Assembly (NCBI GenBank): GCA_020050685.1
Contig: JAGVKG010000041.1
Location: forward strand, 20,198-84,197
DNA length: 64,000 bases
Reading direction: 5' to 3'
Source: Candidatus Obscuribacterales bacterium
GTDB lineage: Bacteria > Cyanobacteriota > Vampirovibrionia > Obscuribacterales > Obscuribacteraceae
Shown here: in pieces, positions 36,120-45,135 of the stretch
Layout of the letters: each line of letters begins with the position of its first letter
How positions within the stretch are numbered: the stretch's first letter is position 1
Translations under genes and position numbers: made by a program
Notes under the pieces: generated by a model
The model's database searches: none
The model's input: only the letters and a program-made list of their open reading frames with translations
What the model was told of the DNA's origin: nothing

Positions 36120-37052
36120 TTGCCAGTGGATTATTCTCCCGTGAAAGCCAAATTTCTTCCCCTCATCTCTTACTTCGTTCTGCCTGTATTTCTCCTGGGA
36201 ATTTGGTCTATGGCTTGGCTGCCTGCACAGGTCTTTGCTCAAGAGTCTCATGCCCCAGACGACGTACCGGTGAGCGAATCTTTGACTCATTTGGAAAGCG
36301 CACTGGACTTAAGCAATAGCACGCCTGAGACTCTGGTTCTGCGTTTGGCACATTTGGAGACCAAGGTATTTGGCACGCCGCAATCGGGAAGTTTGAAAGA
36401 ACGCATTGCCAAACTCAACCAGAAAGTATTTGCTTCCGACAACTATTTCCCCACTGTCATGCATGCCACCAACAATAAGGTAATGCGCTTCCGCCAACTG
36501 CCCATACCGGTTTTGATTAGTCCAATTGCAAACCAGAATTATATGCAAGCTTGCATTGCCGGCTTTGAGCGCTGGGAAAGAGCTACCGAAGGCTTGGTTC
36601 GCTTTACGCAAGTCGATGATCCAAACACTGCCAGAATAAAAGTTACCTGGTCGCACTTGGGTGGTGATACGGATGCCACTGGCTGTACGCTCGGCGCGCA
36701 CACAATCACCAAATGGCAAAAGAAACCAAAGGCAAATCTCGGTGCCGTTTCGCTTGCCCAGATGCCAATACCAATTGTCGTCCCTCGCTTAGGCACAAAG
36801 TATTCCGTGCCACCACAAATAATTGAAGTCAATTTGGACTTAATTGACGCCCGCGATCCTAAGACTCGCTATCAACTTTTAGAAAACGTCGTAGCTCATG
36901 AACTTGGGCATGCCTTGGGATTGCTTGGTCACAGCCCCAACAAGAACGATATGATGTATAGCCAAACAGATGAAAACTCAAAACTTACACAACGTGATAT
37001 CAACACAATTCAAAAGCTCTATCAACAAACACATATTGATATTGCGTTATGA
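36120..37052 (+). CDS. Secreted matrixin-like zinc metalloprotease
   Basis: Up to 310 residues; the first start is a TTG at 36120 and a GTG at 36141 is an alternative, neither with a good ribosome site. The N-terminus has a signal/anchor helix (about 10-40). Residues about 78-105 carry LETKVFG-x4-GSLKERIAKLNQKVF, two turns of a short repeat. The catalytic region HELGHALGLLGHS (His260, Glu261, His264) with a Met-turn NDMMY is that of the M10/metzincin clan, but the third His is one residue later than in the strict HExxHxxGxxH. The propeptide cysteine switch is not evident. It should cleave proteins outside the cytoplasm; the substrate is unknown. Confidence 0.82.
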   Translation: MPVDYSPVKAKFLPLISYFVLPVFLLGIWSMAWLPAQVFAQESHAPDDVPVSESLTHLESALDLSNSTPETLVLRLAHLETKVFGTPQSGSLKERIAKLNQKVFASDNYFPTVMHATNNKVMRFRQLPIPVLISPIANQNYMQACIAGFERWERATEGLVRFTQVDDPNTARIKVTWSHLGGDTDATGCTLGAHTITKWQKKPKANLGAVSLAQMPIPIVVPRLGTKYSVPPQIIEVNLDLIDARDPKTRYQLLENVVAHELGHALGLLGHSPNKNDMMYSQTDENSKLTQRDINTIQKLYQQTHIDIAL

Positions 37053-37061
37053 AATAGCGAT

Positions 37062-37718
37062 TTACTGATAGTGATAAGCAGAAACACCATGCTTAGTACG
37101 CAATTGTCCATCCAGTCCCTGAATCGATTGATTGAGTGATTCCAATCCTTGTTTGCGATCCATAAGTTTGGTAGCTATTGGTGTACCAGCACCATCTTGA
37201 GCAAAAATATCGTCTTGTACTTTCAAATAGTCGCTGAATAATTGGCCAGCAGTGGCAAAATATTGATAATAGCCTTGATGCAAAGCTTGGGTTTCAGCAA
37301 TCACTGGCAGCTGCTGCATTTGTTGTTGCGCATGAACATAACGATTAACCAGTCTCGTCAATAACATTTGGGCTTGATTCTTTTGCTCACCTGGTACAAG
37401 ACAAGAAAATCCCATGGCCAACAGTCCATCGGCTTGTTGTCTTTCTACCGGTGTCATTTGAGCCTGGCGACGAATTTGGTCATAAGCAGCAAACCATTGC
37501 TTTGGTGTAATCGCCTGTTGAGCCCTCTGAGCAGTTTGCTGAGGATTGCCTTGTGCATAGCCCTGCTGTCCATAACCTTGCTGCCCATAAGGATTTTGTT
37601 GGTAGTTGCCGCCATAACCTTGGCTCAAGGCTGGCGATTGATTAAGCGCGAGCAGGCTAAGCATGAGCAAGCCACTATTTGCGAGAAGAGGGACGAAAGC
37701 TTTTGTCGGACGAATCAT
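37062..37718 (-). CDS. Secreted Gln/Tyr-rich protein of unknown function
   Basis: 218 residues from ATG 37718 (MIRPTKAF), where the signal peptide begins; the frame is open to 37823 without support. After the signal peptide (cleavage near ALSQG) comes a low-complexity Gly/Gln/Tyr segment of NPYGQQGYGQQGYAQ type, then a helical Gln-rich domain (about 65-218). It is convergent with the metalloprotease gene, 9 bases apart. No domain recognised; an exported surface protein is the most that can be said. Confidence 0.7.
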   Translation of the reverse strand: MIRPTKAFVPLLANSGLLMLSLLALNQSPALSQGYGGNYQQNPYGQQGYGQQGYAQGNPQQTAQRAQQAITPKQWFAAYDQIRRQAQMTPVERQQADGLLAMGFSCLVPGEQKNQAQMLLTRLVNRYVHAQQQMQQLPVIAETQALHQGYYQYFATAGQLFSDYLKVQDDIFAQDGAGTPIATKLMDRKQGLESLNQSIQGLDGQLRTKHGVSAYHYQ

Positions 37719-37861
37719 AATTACTGTTTGTTCTTTCTCTGGTATGTAGACACTTTGTAAGACGCGGGTTACAGTCCTATTTTTACTAAGAGAAGAGACG
37801 AGCTGCAACGAGCATTGTTTCATGTTAAAGCATAATAAGATCAGTTGCCAATAGCCGCCGT

Positions 37862-39172
37862 TTATGGACCGACCGTCAGTTTAGCCAAATCAGCCAAAAA
37901 TCCCGGATAAGAAATACGCACGCAATCAGAATCATCCACGTGCACTTTACGATCAGAAACCAGGCTGGCAATTGCGCCAGTCATGGCTAAACGGTGATCG
38001 CCCATGCTTTGCCATTTGCTCCCGCCTGGCAAATGATCTTTGCCCTCAATCGTAAATCCGTCTTTCGTTTCGGCAATTTCAGCACCACAGGCGCGCAAAT
38101 TTTGCACAATGGCCGAAAGTCTGTCTGATTCTTTGACTCGCAGTTCAGAGGCCCCTTCCACCGAAAAAACGCCATCGGCAAGTGCGCCAGCTAAAGCCAA
38201 AATTGGAATTTCATCAATACCACGTGGCAGCTCCGATGCCAAAATATTTGCGCCACGCAAGCGACCAGCATATTTGACGACAATATCGGCTACCGGTTCA
38301 CCAGAAATTTCCCGTTGATTCTCAAGAGAAATATCAGCACCCATTTCCTGCAAGACATCAACAATTAAGGTGCGGCCCGGATTGACACCACAATCAGAGA
38401 GTTTGATTTCCGCACCAGGTATTAGTGCAGCTGCCACCATAAAAAATGCCGCTGAAGAAATATCGGCAGGCACATTTACTTCATAGGCGGCAATTGGCGC
38501 TTCCAGACGGCTAACTGAAACCTTGCAAGCCCCATCTCTTTCACCCCCTCTTTCACAAGGTATACCAATGTGCCGCAAAAGCCTCTCTGTATGATCGCGC
38601 ACCTGATGAGGCACGCTAACCGTGGTTGTCCCACTCGCTACTAGTCCAGCTAAAAGCAAGGAGGTTTGTACTTGCGCCGACGCCTTCGGTAAATGAAATT
38701 GGCGTCCATGCAAAATTCCCCCTTTAATTTCAAAGGGAGCATAACCTTGCTTCTCCAAATAAGTTACATGCGCACCCATTTGACAAAGGTGCTCCAAAAC
38801 CCGTGACATGGGTCTTTGGCTGAGCGAATCATCACCATCAAACACAGTGGCAAAAGGTAATCCGGCACCAATGCCGGCCATCAAGCGCATTGTCGTGCCT
38901 GAGTTACCACAAAAAAAAGAACTTACCGGTTTGTGTAAATGTGCCCAGCCAGGACTTTTCACGGAAAACGCGTTGTCAACCGCTGTCATTTCAAGCTTGG
39001 CTATTTCAATTCCCAATAGTTTCAAACAAGAAATTGTACTTTGACAATCGGCAGCCGGGGAAAGTCCCTCAATCCGGCAGTCCCCTTGGGCAAAAATGGA
39101 GAACAAAAGAGCACGGTGAGAGATTGATTTATCTCCCGGAACCCTTAATTGTCCCTGCAAGCGTACACGCAT
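37862..39172 (-). CDS. aroA: 5-enolpyruvylshikimate-3-phosphate synthase
   Basis: 436 residues. The substrate-binding motifs PGDKSISHRALL (about 13-24), GNSGTTMRLMAG (about 89-100), and the SQRPM and RVKESDR segments are all present, so the enzyme should be active. It condenses shikimate 3-phosphate with PEP in the cytoplasm, sixth step of the shikimate pathway and target of glyphosate. It is divergent from aroC with about 94 bases between the two starts, so both may be served by one bidirectional control region. Length is typical. Confidence 0.97.
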   Translation of the reverse strand: MRVRLQGQLRVPGDKSISHRALLFSIFAQGDCRIEGLSPAADCQSTISCLKLLGIEIAKLEMTAVDNAFSVKSPGWAHLHKPVSSFFCGNSGTTMRLMAGIGAGLPFATVFDGDDSLSQRPMSRVLEHLCQMGAHVTYLEKQGYAPFEIKGGILHGRQFHLPKASAQVQTSLLLAGLVASGTTTVSVPHQVRDHTERLLRHIGIPCERGGERDGACKVSVSRLEAPIAAYEVNVPADISSAAFFMVAAALIPGAEIKLSDCGVNPGRTLIVDVLQEMGADISLENQREISGEPVADIVVKYAGRLRGANILASELPRGIDEIPILALAGALADGVFSVEGASELRVKESDRLSAIVQNLRACGAEIAETKDGFTIEGKDHLPGGSKWQSMGDHRLAMTGAIASLVSDRKVHVDDSDCVRISYPGFLADLAKLTVGP

Positions 39173-39266
39173 TATGACTAGCTCTGGTAGTGTTACCCCT
39201 CGGTCTAATATTGTATGATTTTGTCAGCATTTTGGGGAAACAGTTTCAAGGCTTGGGGTAAATTCA

Positions 39267-40541
39267 ATGTTGCGTTTTCTCACAGCAGGAGAATCTCACG
39301 GACAAGGCTTGATGGCCATTTTAGATGGCGTGCCTGCCGGACTTGTCATTGACTTTGATAAAATTCAGCACGAAATGGCATGCCGCCAAAAAGGTTATGG
39401 TCGAGGAGCGCGGCAAAAAATTGAAGTTGACCAAATTGAAATAATTGGTGGCGTCCGGCATGGTATTACATCTGGTGCACCGCTGGCATTGTCAATTCAA
39501 AATCGTGATTGGGACAATTGGCAACATGTCATGTCCGTACAAGCACCAGATAAATCACGCCCAGAAGTTGCTGAGCAAATCGAGAAAAAATCGATTAGCC
39601 GTTTTCGTCCCGGGCATGCCGATCTAGCTGGCACGTTTAAATTTCGTCAACGCGATGTCAGAGACGTTTTAGAACGCTCAAGTGCAAGAGAAACTGCCGC
39701 TCGTGTTGCAGTTGGTGCCGTCTGCCAAACACTCTTGCGAGAATTGGACATTAAGATGGTGGCACAAGTCGTACAAGTCGGCAATATTAAGATGGATGAT
39801 GTGCACGATGATACCAATCTTGCCGATCTGGAAAAATCCGTATTAGCATCAGAGATGTTTTGTCCTTGTCCGGAAACCACGGAAAAGATGAAGGCCCTAA
39901 TTAAAGAAAAGTGGCAAGAGGGCGATAGCCTCGGTGGTGTTGTCGAAGTTTTAGTTGATGGTCTACCGATTGGTCTTGGCAGTTACACACAATGGGACAA
40001 AAAACTTGATGGTCAATTGGCTCAAGCAATCATGAGCATTCAAGCAATCAAGGCAGTGGAAATTGGTGACGGCGTTGCCGCAGCATCGCTTTCCGGTTCT
40101 TCTGTGCATGATCCGCTTTATCCGGCAGAAGGGCAAGATAGTGCTTTCCCATTTGTACGTACAACTAATCGTGCCGGTGGCATTGAAGGTGGAATGTCTA
40201 ATGGCTCGCGTTTGCGAGTCCGTGCTTACATGAAGCCTTTGCCCACGCTGCGCAAAGGCTTGCCATCAGTTTCACATCCGGACTTCAAAGCCGACACGGC
40301 TCACTTTGAGCGATCGGATGTTTGTGCAATTTCGGCTGCCTCGATTGTGGCCAAAGCCATGGTCTCCTTTATTTTGGCCAAGGCAATACTGGATAAATTT
40401 GGTGGTGATACCATGTTCGACTTAACTGAAGCACTATCGGCTTATCGCATTGACTGCAAGACTCCCATGCCAGCGGAGGTAATTTTGCCAAGCAGCTCAC
40501 ATCTGCCAGAGCCCATCGTCGACGAGGCTGAATTGGAATGA
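39267..40541 (+). CDS. aroC: Chorismate synthase
   Basis: 424 residues. Signature segments are GESHGQGL (about 8), RPGHADL (about 115) and RSSARETAARVAVGA (about 135). It makes chorismate from EPSP with reduced FMN. It is some 40-60 residues longer than many bacterial enzymes, mainly in a C-terminal tail and internal insertion. A GGGG site precedes the ATG. It begins the aroC-aroB-pheA operon, sharing an ATGA overlap with aroB. A possible -10 sequence (TATGAT) lies upstream in the gap to aroA. Confidence 0.97.
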   Translation: MLRFLTAGESHGQGLMAILDGVPAGLVIDFDKIQHEMACRQKGYGRGARQKIEVDQIEIIGGVRHGITSGAPLALSIQNRDWDNWQHVMSVQAPDKSRPEVAEQIEKKSISRFRPGHADLAGTFKFRQRDVRDVLERSSARETAARVAVGAVCQTLLRELDIKMVAQVVQVGNIKMDDVHDDTNLADLEKSVLASEMFCPCPETTEKMKALIKEKWQEGDSLGGVVEVLVDGLPIGLGSYTQWDKKLDGQLAQAIMSIQAIKAVEIGDGVAAASLSGSSVHDPLYPAEGQDSAFPFVRTTNRAGGIEGGMSNGSRLRVRAYMKPLPTLRKGLPSVSHPDFKADTAHFERSDVCAISAASIVAKAMVSFILAKAILDKFGGDTMFDLTEALSAYRIDCKTPMPAEVILPSSSHLPEPIVDEAELE

Positions 40542-41701
40542 GCCTGGCATTTCACAAGTTCCACGAAGGACCGATTATTAGGTTGCGCTGGACAACGCAA
40601 ACCGATTTGCAATCGCGCGTTGCCGTCGGTGTTGGTGCGCGTCAACATTTAGTTGAATGTTTGGCTCAATTAAAAGTGGGCAAACGTGTTTTGCTTTTAT
40701 ATCCCAGCGCCTTAGCTGCCACATGGGGCGAAGAAATTGAAAAATTACTCGACCAATCGGACTATCAAGTAAGCGTTTTACAAATGCCTGATGGCGAAAT
40801 TGGTAAGAGTCTGGAATGTTTGTCTGAAATTTGGGACACATTGCAATTGCACTGCCTCGATCGCACCGACACGATTGTTGCGTTAGGTGGTGGAGCACTA
40901 ACAGATTTGGCCGGCTTTGCTGCCTCAACATATTTAAGAGGCATAAATCTTGTTTTGCTACCAACCACATTGCTTGCCCAAGTCGATGCAGCCATTGGTG
41001 GCAAAACTGGTATCAACCTTATATCCGGCAAAAACTTAGCTGGCACCATTTACACACCACAAGCAGTAATTGTCGATCCTGCCTATCTAAGTACTTTACC
41101 CACACGTGATTTCACATCCGGTCTGGCCGAAGTAATTAAATACGCGCTTTTGGAAAATACCATTGCGGGAGCGAGCGAATATAAAATCGGACCACGTAGA
41201 TTCTTCGACATTCTTTCTGAGTCTTTACCGAACATAAACGAAGAAGACTCAGTCGAACATATTCATCCACTCTTACCAGGAATCATCACCAGCTGCATTA
41301 AGATGAAGCTGGCAACAGTGGCTGCTGATTTACGAGAAGCTAATTTGCGTCGCTGCCTAAATTTGGGTCATACCCTTGGTCATGCCTTAGAGAAAGTATC
41401 CGATTACAAACTTGCTCATGGCGAAGCTGTCGCAATTGGTCTGGTTTTTGCCACGCGTTTAGCCGTAAAAAAGAATTTAATTGGTGAAGAGGCTCTCAAT
41501 CGTTTGACCACACTTTTAGAAGACGTCAGTCTACCTTTGGAAATTCCTGGCGAATACGACAAGCAGGCAATTTCCCAATCTATGCTGCACGATAAAAAGC
41601 GCGCAGGTGAAAAGATCAAACTGATATTGCCAAAAGGGGAAATTGGCTCTGTTGATTATAGTTACGAGATCCCAACCTCTGAGATAGCACACTGCTTATG
41701 A
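40538..41701 (+). CDS. aroB: 3-dehydroquinate synthase
   Basis: 387 residues. The NAD-binding GGGALTDLAGFAASTYLRG loop, the PTTLLAQVDAAIGGKTGIN active-site segment, and the zinc-binding histidines in LGHTLGHALE and LAHGEAVAIG are present. It converts DAHP to 3-dehydroquinate. It overlaps aroC by four bases upstream and pheA by four downstream, so the three are translated as a coupled unit. A stretch around residues 215-245 (EYKIGPRRFFDILSESLP) looks like a lineage insertion. Confidence 0.97.
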   Translation: MSLAFHKFHEGPIIRLRWTTQTDLQSRVAVGVGARQHLVECLAQLKVGKRVLLLYPSALAATWGEEIEKLLDQSDYQVSVLQMPDGEIGKSLECLSEIWDTLQLHCLDRTDTIVALGGGALTDLAGFAASTYLRGINLVLLPTTLLAQVDAAIGGKTGINLISGKNLAGTIYTPQAVIVDPAYLSTLPTRDFTSGLAEVIKYALLENTIAGASEYKIGPRRFFDILSESLPNINEEDSVEHIHPLLPGIITSCIKMKLATVAADLREANLRRCLNLGHTLGHALEKVSDYKLAHGEAVAIGLVFATRLAVKKNLIGEEALNRLTTLLEDVSLPLEIPGEYDKQAISQSMLHDKKRAGEKIKLILPKGEIGSVDYSYEIPTSEIAHCL

Positions 41702-42585
41702 CCACAGCAAGTTTCACGATGATTGCCTTTCAAGGTGCCCTGGGCGCATTTAGCCACCAGGCCGGCAAGATGTTTTATGAATCGACACATAAACAATCTG
41801 CTAGTGCAGAAGAATTGTTTATTGCCTGCAAAACTTTTGAAGATGTTTTTGAGCGTGTGGAGAACGGCCGCTGCCGATATGGAGTCATACCACTGGAGAA
41901 CTCTTCCATTGGTTCAATTACCCTCAATTATGACTTATTAGCTAGAGGCACAGCTTACATCATTGCCGAAGTCTTGGTCGATGTCCGTCATCAGTTGATG
42001 GCGCTTCCGGAAGCCAATTTAGAAGAAATTACCAAAGTCTATTCTCATCCGGCAGCCCTTGGCCAATGCCGCAAATTTTTTGCTCATCTTGCCCAAACCG
42101 GATCTCCTGCAGTGCCGACAGAGTTTTGGGACACCAGCGGGGCTGCTCAATACGTGAGCCAAAGCCAAGATCCAAACATTGCCGCCATAGCCAGCGAATT
42201 TGCCGCCAAGCAATACGACCTGGAAATTTTGGCAAGCAATATCGAAGATTTCCAAGGCAACAGCACAAGGTTTGGCATTGTCATTCCATATCCAAGTGAA
42301 GGCACATCACCACCGGTCGTCAACCAAGCACCATATAAATTATCTTGCGCAGTTGAGCTTCCCCACAAGCCTGCTGCCCTTGCTCACCTGCTTGGACCAA
42401 TTGCCGATCAAGCCGTCAACCTAACTAAAATAGAATCTAGACCAATACCAGAATCACCCTGGCATTATCGTTTCTTTCTTGATATGCAAATCACAAATCC
42501 AGAGCGCGAGCCAATAGTCTTGAATGTACTGGCGAACCACACAGAAAAGTACAAAGTATTAGGACGTTATTTGCCCTGGACTTAA
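41698..42585 (+). CDS. pheA: Prephenate dehydratase
   Basis: 295 residues: a type II periplasmic-binding-fold dehydratase domain (FQGALGAFSHQAG at start, the STRFGIV active-site motif around 198) and a C-terminal ACT domain (about 215-290) with ESRPIPESPWHYRFFLD, which normally binds phenylalanine for feedback inhibition. It converts prephenate to phenylpyruvate. There is no fused chorismate mutase; that activity is fused to tyrA here. Last gene of aroC-aroB-pheA; convergent with tyrA. Confidence 0.97.
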   Translation: MTTASFTMIAFQGALGAFSHQAGKMFYESTHKQSASAEELFIACKTFEDVFERVENGRCRYGVIPLENSSIGSITLNYDLLARGTAYIIAEVLVDVRHQLMALPEANLEEITKVYSHPAALGQCRKFFAHLAQTGSPAVPTEFWDTSGAAQYVSQSQDPNIAAIASEFAAKQYDLEILASNIEDFQGNSTRFGIVIPYPSEGTSPPVVNQAPYKLSCAVELPHKPAALAHLLGPIADQAVNLTKIESRPIPESPWHYRFFLDMQITNPEREPIVLNVLANHTEKYKVLGRYLPWT

Positions 42586-42631
42586 TACCTATTGTCTTTT
42601 GATCATTCATTTACGCTAGATCGAAAATAGT

Positions 42632-43942
42632 TTAGCCCTTTGCCCGCTTTACGCTTCTAGCTTGAGCAAATAATTCAGTTATTTCCGTCCTAATTGAAGC
42701 TTCATCTCCAGCAGCAATTGCCCGGAGCAATTCTTCAATCTTCAACTTGTATTTCTCAAGGGCAGCCAAAATCATATCCCGATTTTGGAAAACGATTTCA
42801 GCCCAAAGATCCGGTGGGCTATCAGCCAGCCGCAAAATTTGATTGAAGCCTGTGCCAGATACGGAAAGTAATTTCGAAAGCCGAGACAAATCATTTGCGG
42901 AATTGTCACTTCCTTCCACCAAACTAGCAACCATGCAAGTAATAATCAACTGCAAGACATGACTAAGCGATGCCATAGCTTGATCATGCGTGGTGACATC
43001 GATTGTCTCGACCTGAAAGTTCAGACTTGTAAGCCAGTCATTAAGTCGCTTAAGCGATATGTCCGATGATTTGCTTGTCGGAACAATCGCAAAGACTCGA
43101 CCATCTGGATTTATTTCACCAGAGGCGGCAAAGCCTGATTTCTCACTGCCAAAACATGGATGACCACCAATAAATTCTGCTTCTTGCAAATCTAATTGAT
43201 TGGCGAGATTACAAATGGGCGTCTTGGTTGATGTAACATCAATTACCAATTGTCCCTTTGTCAGCCCTTTGGCTATTTGCTGCAACAAATCAATATTATT
43301 CTTCGGACTAGCAGCCAAAATAACTAACGATGCTTGATTTAAAAGTTCGCTGCCATTTATGCCACCACTGTCAATTACACCTGCCTTCAGCGCTTGATCA
43401 ACAATTTCCTTCTGATCAATTCCAATAACATGCGTGTTCGGAGATAGTCTCTTAATCTGTCTGGCAAGTGCGCCACCAATTAAACCAAGCCCAATTATCA
43501 AGACTCGTGGAAATGGTGAGACTTTCGTTGCCTCCGGGTATCGAGCAATTTGCAAGTCACGACTTTGTGCCATTATGCTTTGATAGACAGAAAGTATTGC
43601 TTTTGCAATTTGCGGATTATTGGAAGCCTCTTGCACACGACTGAGTACAACTTGCTCTCTTTGCGCATCCTGAGTTGGTACACCGAGCTCGCGTTTCACA
43701 CCAGAGAGCTTTGAGGCAAGCTCCAAGCGTTCGCCAAGCAATTTAGCAATCTGCAGATCCAGACTGTCTATTTGACTTCTTATATGGATAAGCTCATCGC
43801 CAGGCAATTGTTTTATCTTTCGCTCAGGAAATCGAGATTCACTCTTGGCAGACTGCAATTTTTCTTCAGCCGCCAACTCCCTGATTTTACTAGACAATAT
43901 GCATACTTGTCCTCGCCATCGATGATTTGCTTCTTGTGCCAT
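42632..43942 (-). CDS. tyrA: Bifunctional chorismate mutase/prephenate dehydrogenase
   Basis: 436 residues. Residues about 50-135 form an AroQ-type chorismate mutase (IRSQIDSLDLQIAKLLGERLELASKLSGVKR is its helix 1 region, here cited in part). Residues about 148-430 are a prephenate dehydrogenase with Rossmann motif GLGLIGGALA. This is the domain order of the enteric T-protein. GGGAG precedes the start. It lies 33 bases after aroF, so aroF and tyrA are almost certainly one transcript and share the tandem leader upstream of aroF. About 45 charged residues at the N-terminus have no counterpart I recognise. Confidence 0.95.
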   Translation of the reverse strand: MAQEANHRWRGQVCILSSKIRELAAEEKLQSAKSESRFPERKIKQLPGDELIHIRSQIDSLDLQIAKLLGERLELASKLSGVKRELGVPTQDAQREQVVLSRVQEASNNPQIAKAILSVYQSIMAQSRDLQIARYPEATKVSPFPRVLIIGLGLIGGALARQIKRLSPNTHVIGIDQKEIVDQALKAGVIDSGGINGSELLNQASLVILAASPKNNIDLLQQIAKGLTKGQLVIDVTSTKTPICNLANQLDLQEAEFIGGHPCFGSEKSGFAASGEINPDGRVFAIVPTSKSSDISLKRLNDWLTSLNFQVETIDVTTHDQAMASLSHVLQLIITCMVASLVEGSDNSANDLSRLSKLLSVSGTGFNQILRLADSPPDLWAEIVFQNRDMILAALEKYKLKIEELLRAIAAGDEASIRTEITELFAQARSVKRAKG

Positions 43943-43975
43943 TGTCTTCTCCCTTTTTGATCAATATATTGTCAA

Positions 43976-44890
43976 TTAACGGACAAGTGCTTTGCGGTTA
44001 ATTGCCCGTCCAGCTACTTTGCGGCTAACGCTTGATACGACTGCCAATTGGCGCTTAGACTTAATTCCCGCAATCTCACGACCAACTGCTTGAGCAATCG
44101 GCACAAGTGACTGAACAAGTTCAATCATCTCTTCAATTGACAATGCTTGTCTGGCATCAGAGACAGACTTTTCTGGTTCTGGGTGGCATTCAATCATGAT
44201 GCCATCAGCACCACAAGCAACCGCAGCGCGAGCCAAGTCTGCTACCAATTCCCGTTTACCTGCCGCATGGCTTGGGTCAACAACAACTGGCAAATGAGTT
44301 AATTGTTTCAGAGCAACAACTGCACCCAAATCAAGCACGTTACGAGTGAAACTGTCGAAACTGCGAATGCCGCGCTCGCAAAGAATCACATTCGGATTAC
44401 CATGAGCAAGAATGTATTCGGCAGCTAAAACAAATTCTTCAATTGTCGCTGCCAGTCCACGCTTGAGCAGTACAGGCTTATTACATTTGCCAACTGCTTT
44501 CAGTAATTCAAAATTCTGCATATTGCGACTACCAATTTGAATCATGTCTGCCTTTTCGCATACGGCTTGCAATTGCTCCACCGACATAACTTCAGTCACT
44601 GTCGGAACATCATGACGTTCACTAAGTTCGGCAAGAATCGTCAAACCCGATTCGCCCATACCTTGAAAAGAGTATGGCGAGGTCCGCGGCTTGTGCACTC
44701 CGCCACGAATCATATTCACTCCCGACTGAGACAATTTCTCCGCCACAATTTCCATTTGTTCTTTTGATTCAACGGAACATGGTCCACCGATAATCAATAG
44801 TTCCTTTCCACCACAAGTGACCTGGTCGGACAGCTTGATTTCGCTTTTGTGGTCGATTGAACTCTTGCTCGCTAACTTGGCTTCTAACAT
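43976..44890 (-). CDS. aroF: 3-deoxy-7-phosphoheptulonate (DAHP) synthase, type I beta
   Basis: 304 residues from ATG 44890, set by TAGGAG seven bases upstream. The TIM-barrel motifs GGPCSVES, GGVHKPRTSPYSFQG, QIGSRNMQN, LLKRG, VVVDPSHAAGKR and IECHPEPE are all present. It joins PEP and erythrose 4-phosphate, the first committed step of the shikimate pathway. Many type I beta enzymes carry an N-terminal ferredoxin-like or chorismate mutase regulatory domain. Here only about 30 residues precede the barrel, while a short basic tail of about 35 residues follows it. Allosteric control by Tyr or Phe is therefore doubtful, and the tandem aromatic attenuator upstream may replace it. Followed by tyrA. 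Confidence 0.95.
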   Translation of the reverse strand: MLEAKLASKSSIDHKSEIKLSDQVTCGGKELLIIGGPCSVESKEQMEIVAEKLSQSGVNMIRGGVHKPRTSPYSFQGMGESGLTILAELSERHDVPTVTEVMSVEQLQAVCEKADMIQIGSRNMQNFELLKAVGKCNKPVLLKRGLAATIEEFVLAAEYILAHGNPNVILCERGIRSFDSFTRNVLDLGAVVALKQLTHLPVVVDPSHAAGKRELVADLARAAVACGADGIMIECHPEPEKSVSDARQALSIEEMIELVQSLVPIAQAVGREIAGIKSKRQLAVVSSVSRKVAGRAINRKALVR

Positions 44891-44913
44891 GATGACACTC
44901 CTAATTTTGTAAT

Positions 44914-44945
44914 AAAAAAGCCCGGACCTTTTATGGGGGCCGGGC
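44914..44945 (-). terminator. Attenuator terminator 2 before aroF
   Basis: On the minus strand GCCCGG (44940-44945) pairs with CCGGGC (44920-44925), with possible inner G-C pairs, and runs directly into six T (44914-44919). It lies between leader peptide 2 and the aroF ribosome site, 24 bases before the ATG, so transcription must read through it to reach aroF. Its 5' arm (CCCGG, 44940-44944) can instead pair with CCGGG at 44972-44976 at the end of leader peptide 2. Confidence 0.85.
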
Positions 44946-44967
44946 ACGGGAAACACAAAGCAGATGC

Positions 44968-45027
44968 TTAACCCGGGCCAGCCCTGGCGTACCAATAAAA
45001 TCCGTTGTAAAAGCTTTGCTTACTCAT
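44968..45027 (-). CDS. Aromatic leader peptide 2 (19 aa)
   Basis: Reading frame MSKQSFYNGFYWYARAGPG then TAA. Six of 19 residues are aromatic (F, Y, F, Y, W, Y), clustered at positions 6-13. An AAAAGAG stretch upstream may serve as ribosome site. The last codons (CCC GGG before TAA) contain CCGGG, which can pair with the 5' arm of terminator 2. A ribosome finishing at the stop codon would cover it and let the terminator form; a ribosome stalled at the aromatic codons would leave it free. The GFYWY core is similar to GFYYWF in leader peptide 1, suggesting tandem duplication. Too short for most gene finders. Confidence 0.8.
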   Translation of the reverse strand: MSKQSFYNGFYWYARAGPG

Positions 45028-45059
45028 TTTTATGACTCTTTTGATTAGCTCTGAATAAC

Positions 45060-45089
45060 AAAAAGACCGCAGATTGTAACTCTGCGGTC
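45060..45089 (-). terminator. Attenuator terminator 1
   Basis: On the minus strand GACCGCAGA (45081-45089) pairs perfectly with TCTGCGGTC (45065-45073) around a seven-base loop and runs into five T (45060-45064). It follows leader peptide 1 and precedes leader peptide 2. Its 5' arm overlaps the antiterminator helix (45086-45096), so the two structures exclude each other. Confidence 0.88.
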
Positions 45090-45135
45090 CACCTGGATAG
45101 GTCCAAAAAGGTACCTAATTCACGCCAGGTGAACC
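45086..45135 (-). promoter_or_regulatory. Antiterminator helix of attenuator 1
   Basis: On the minus strand GGTTCACCTGG (45125-45135, last codons of leader peptide 1) pairs over 11 bases, one of them G-T, with CCAGGTGGACC (45086-45096). An inner stem TAGGT/ACCTA (45113-45117 with 45098-45102) adds stability. The downstream strand includes GACC, the first bases of the terminator 1 stem. The 5' strand overlaps a perfect anti-16S-like AAGGAGGT sequence inside the leader frame. Confidence 0.8.

Noticed and set aside
44891..44995. Extended N-terminus for aroF up to 44995
   Set aside because: This would translate through terminator 2 and the end of leader peptide 2. The ATG at 44890 has a clear TAGGAG site and matches the family start.
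45086..45100. AGGTGGACCGC upstream of terminator 1 looks like a T-box motif
   Set aside because: The T-box consensus GGTGGNACCGCG needs one more base between GG and ACC, and no specifier stem was seen. The two aromatic leader frames explain the element better.
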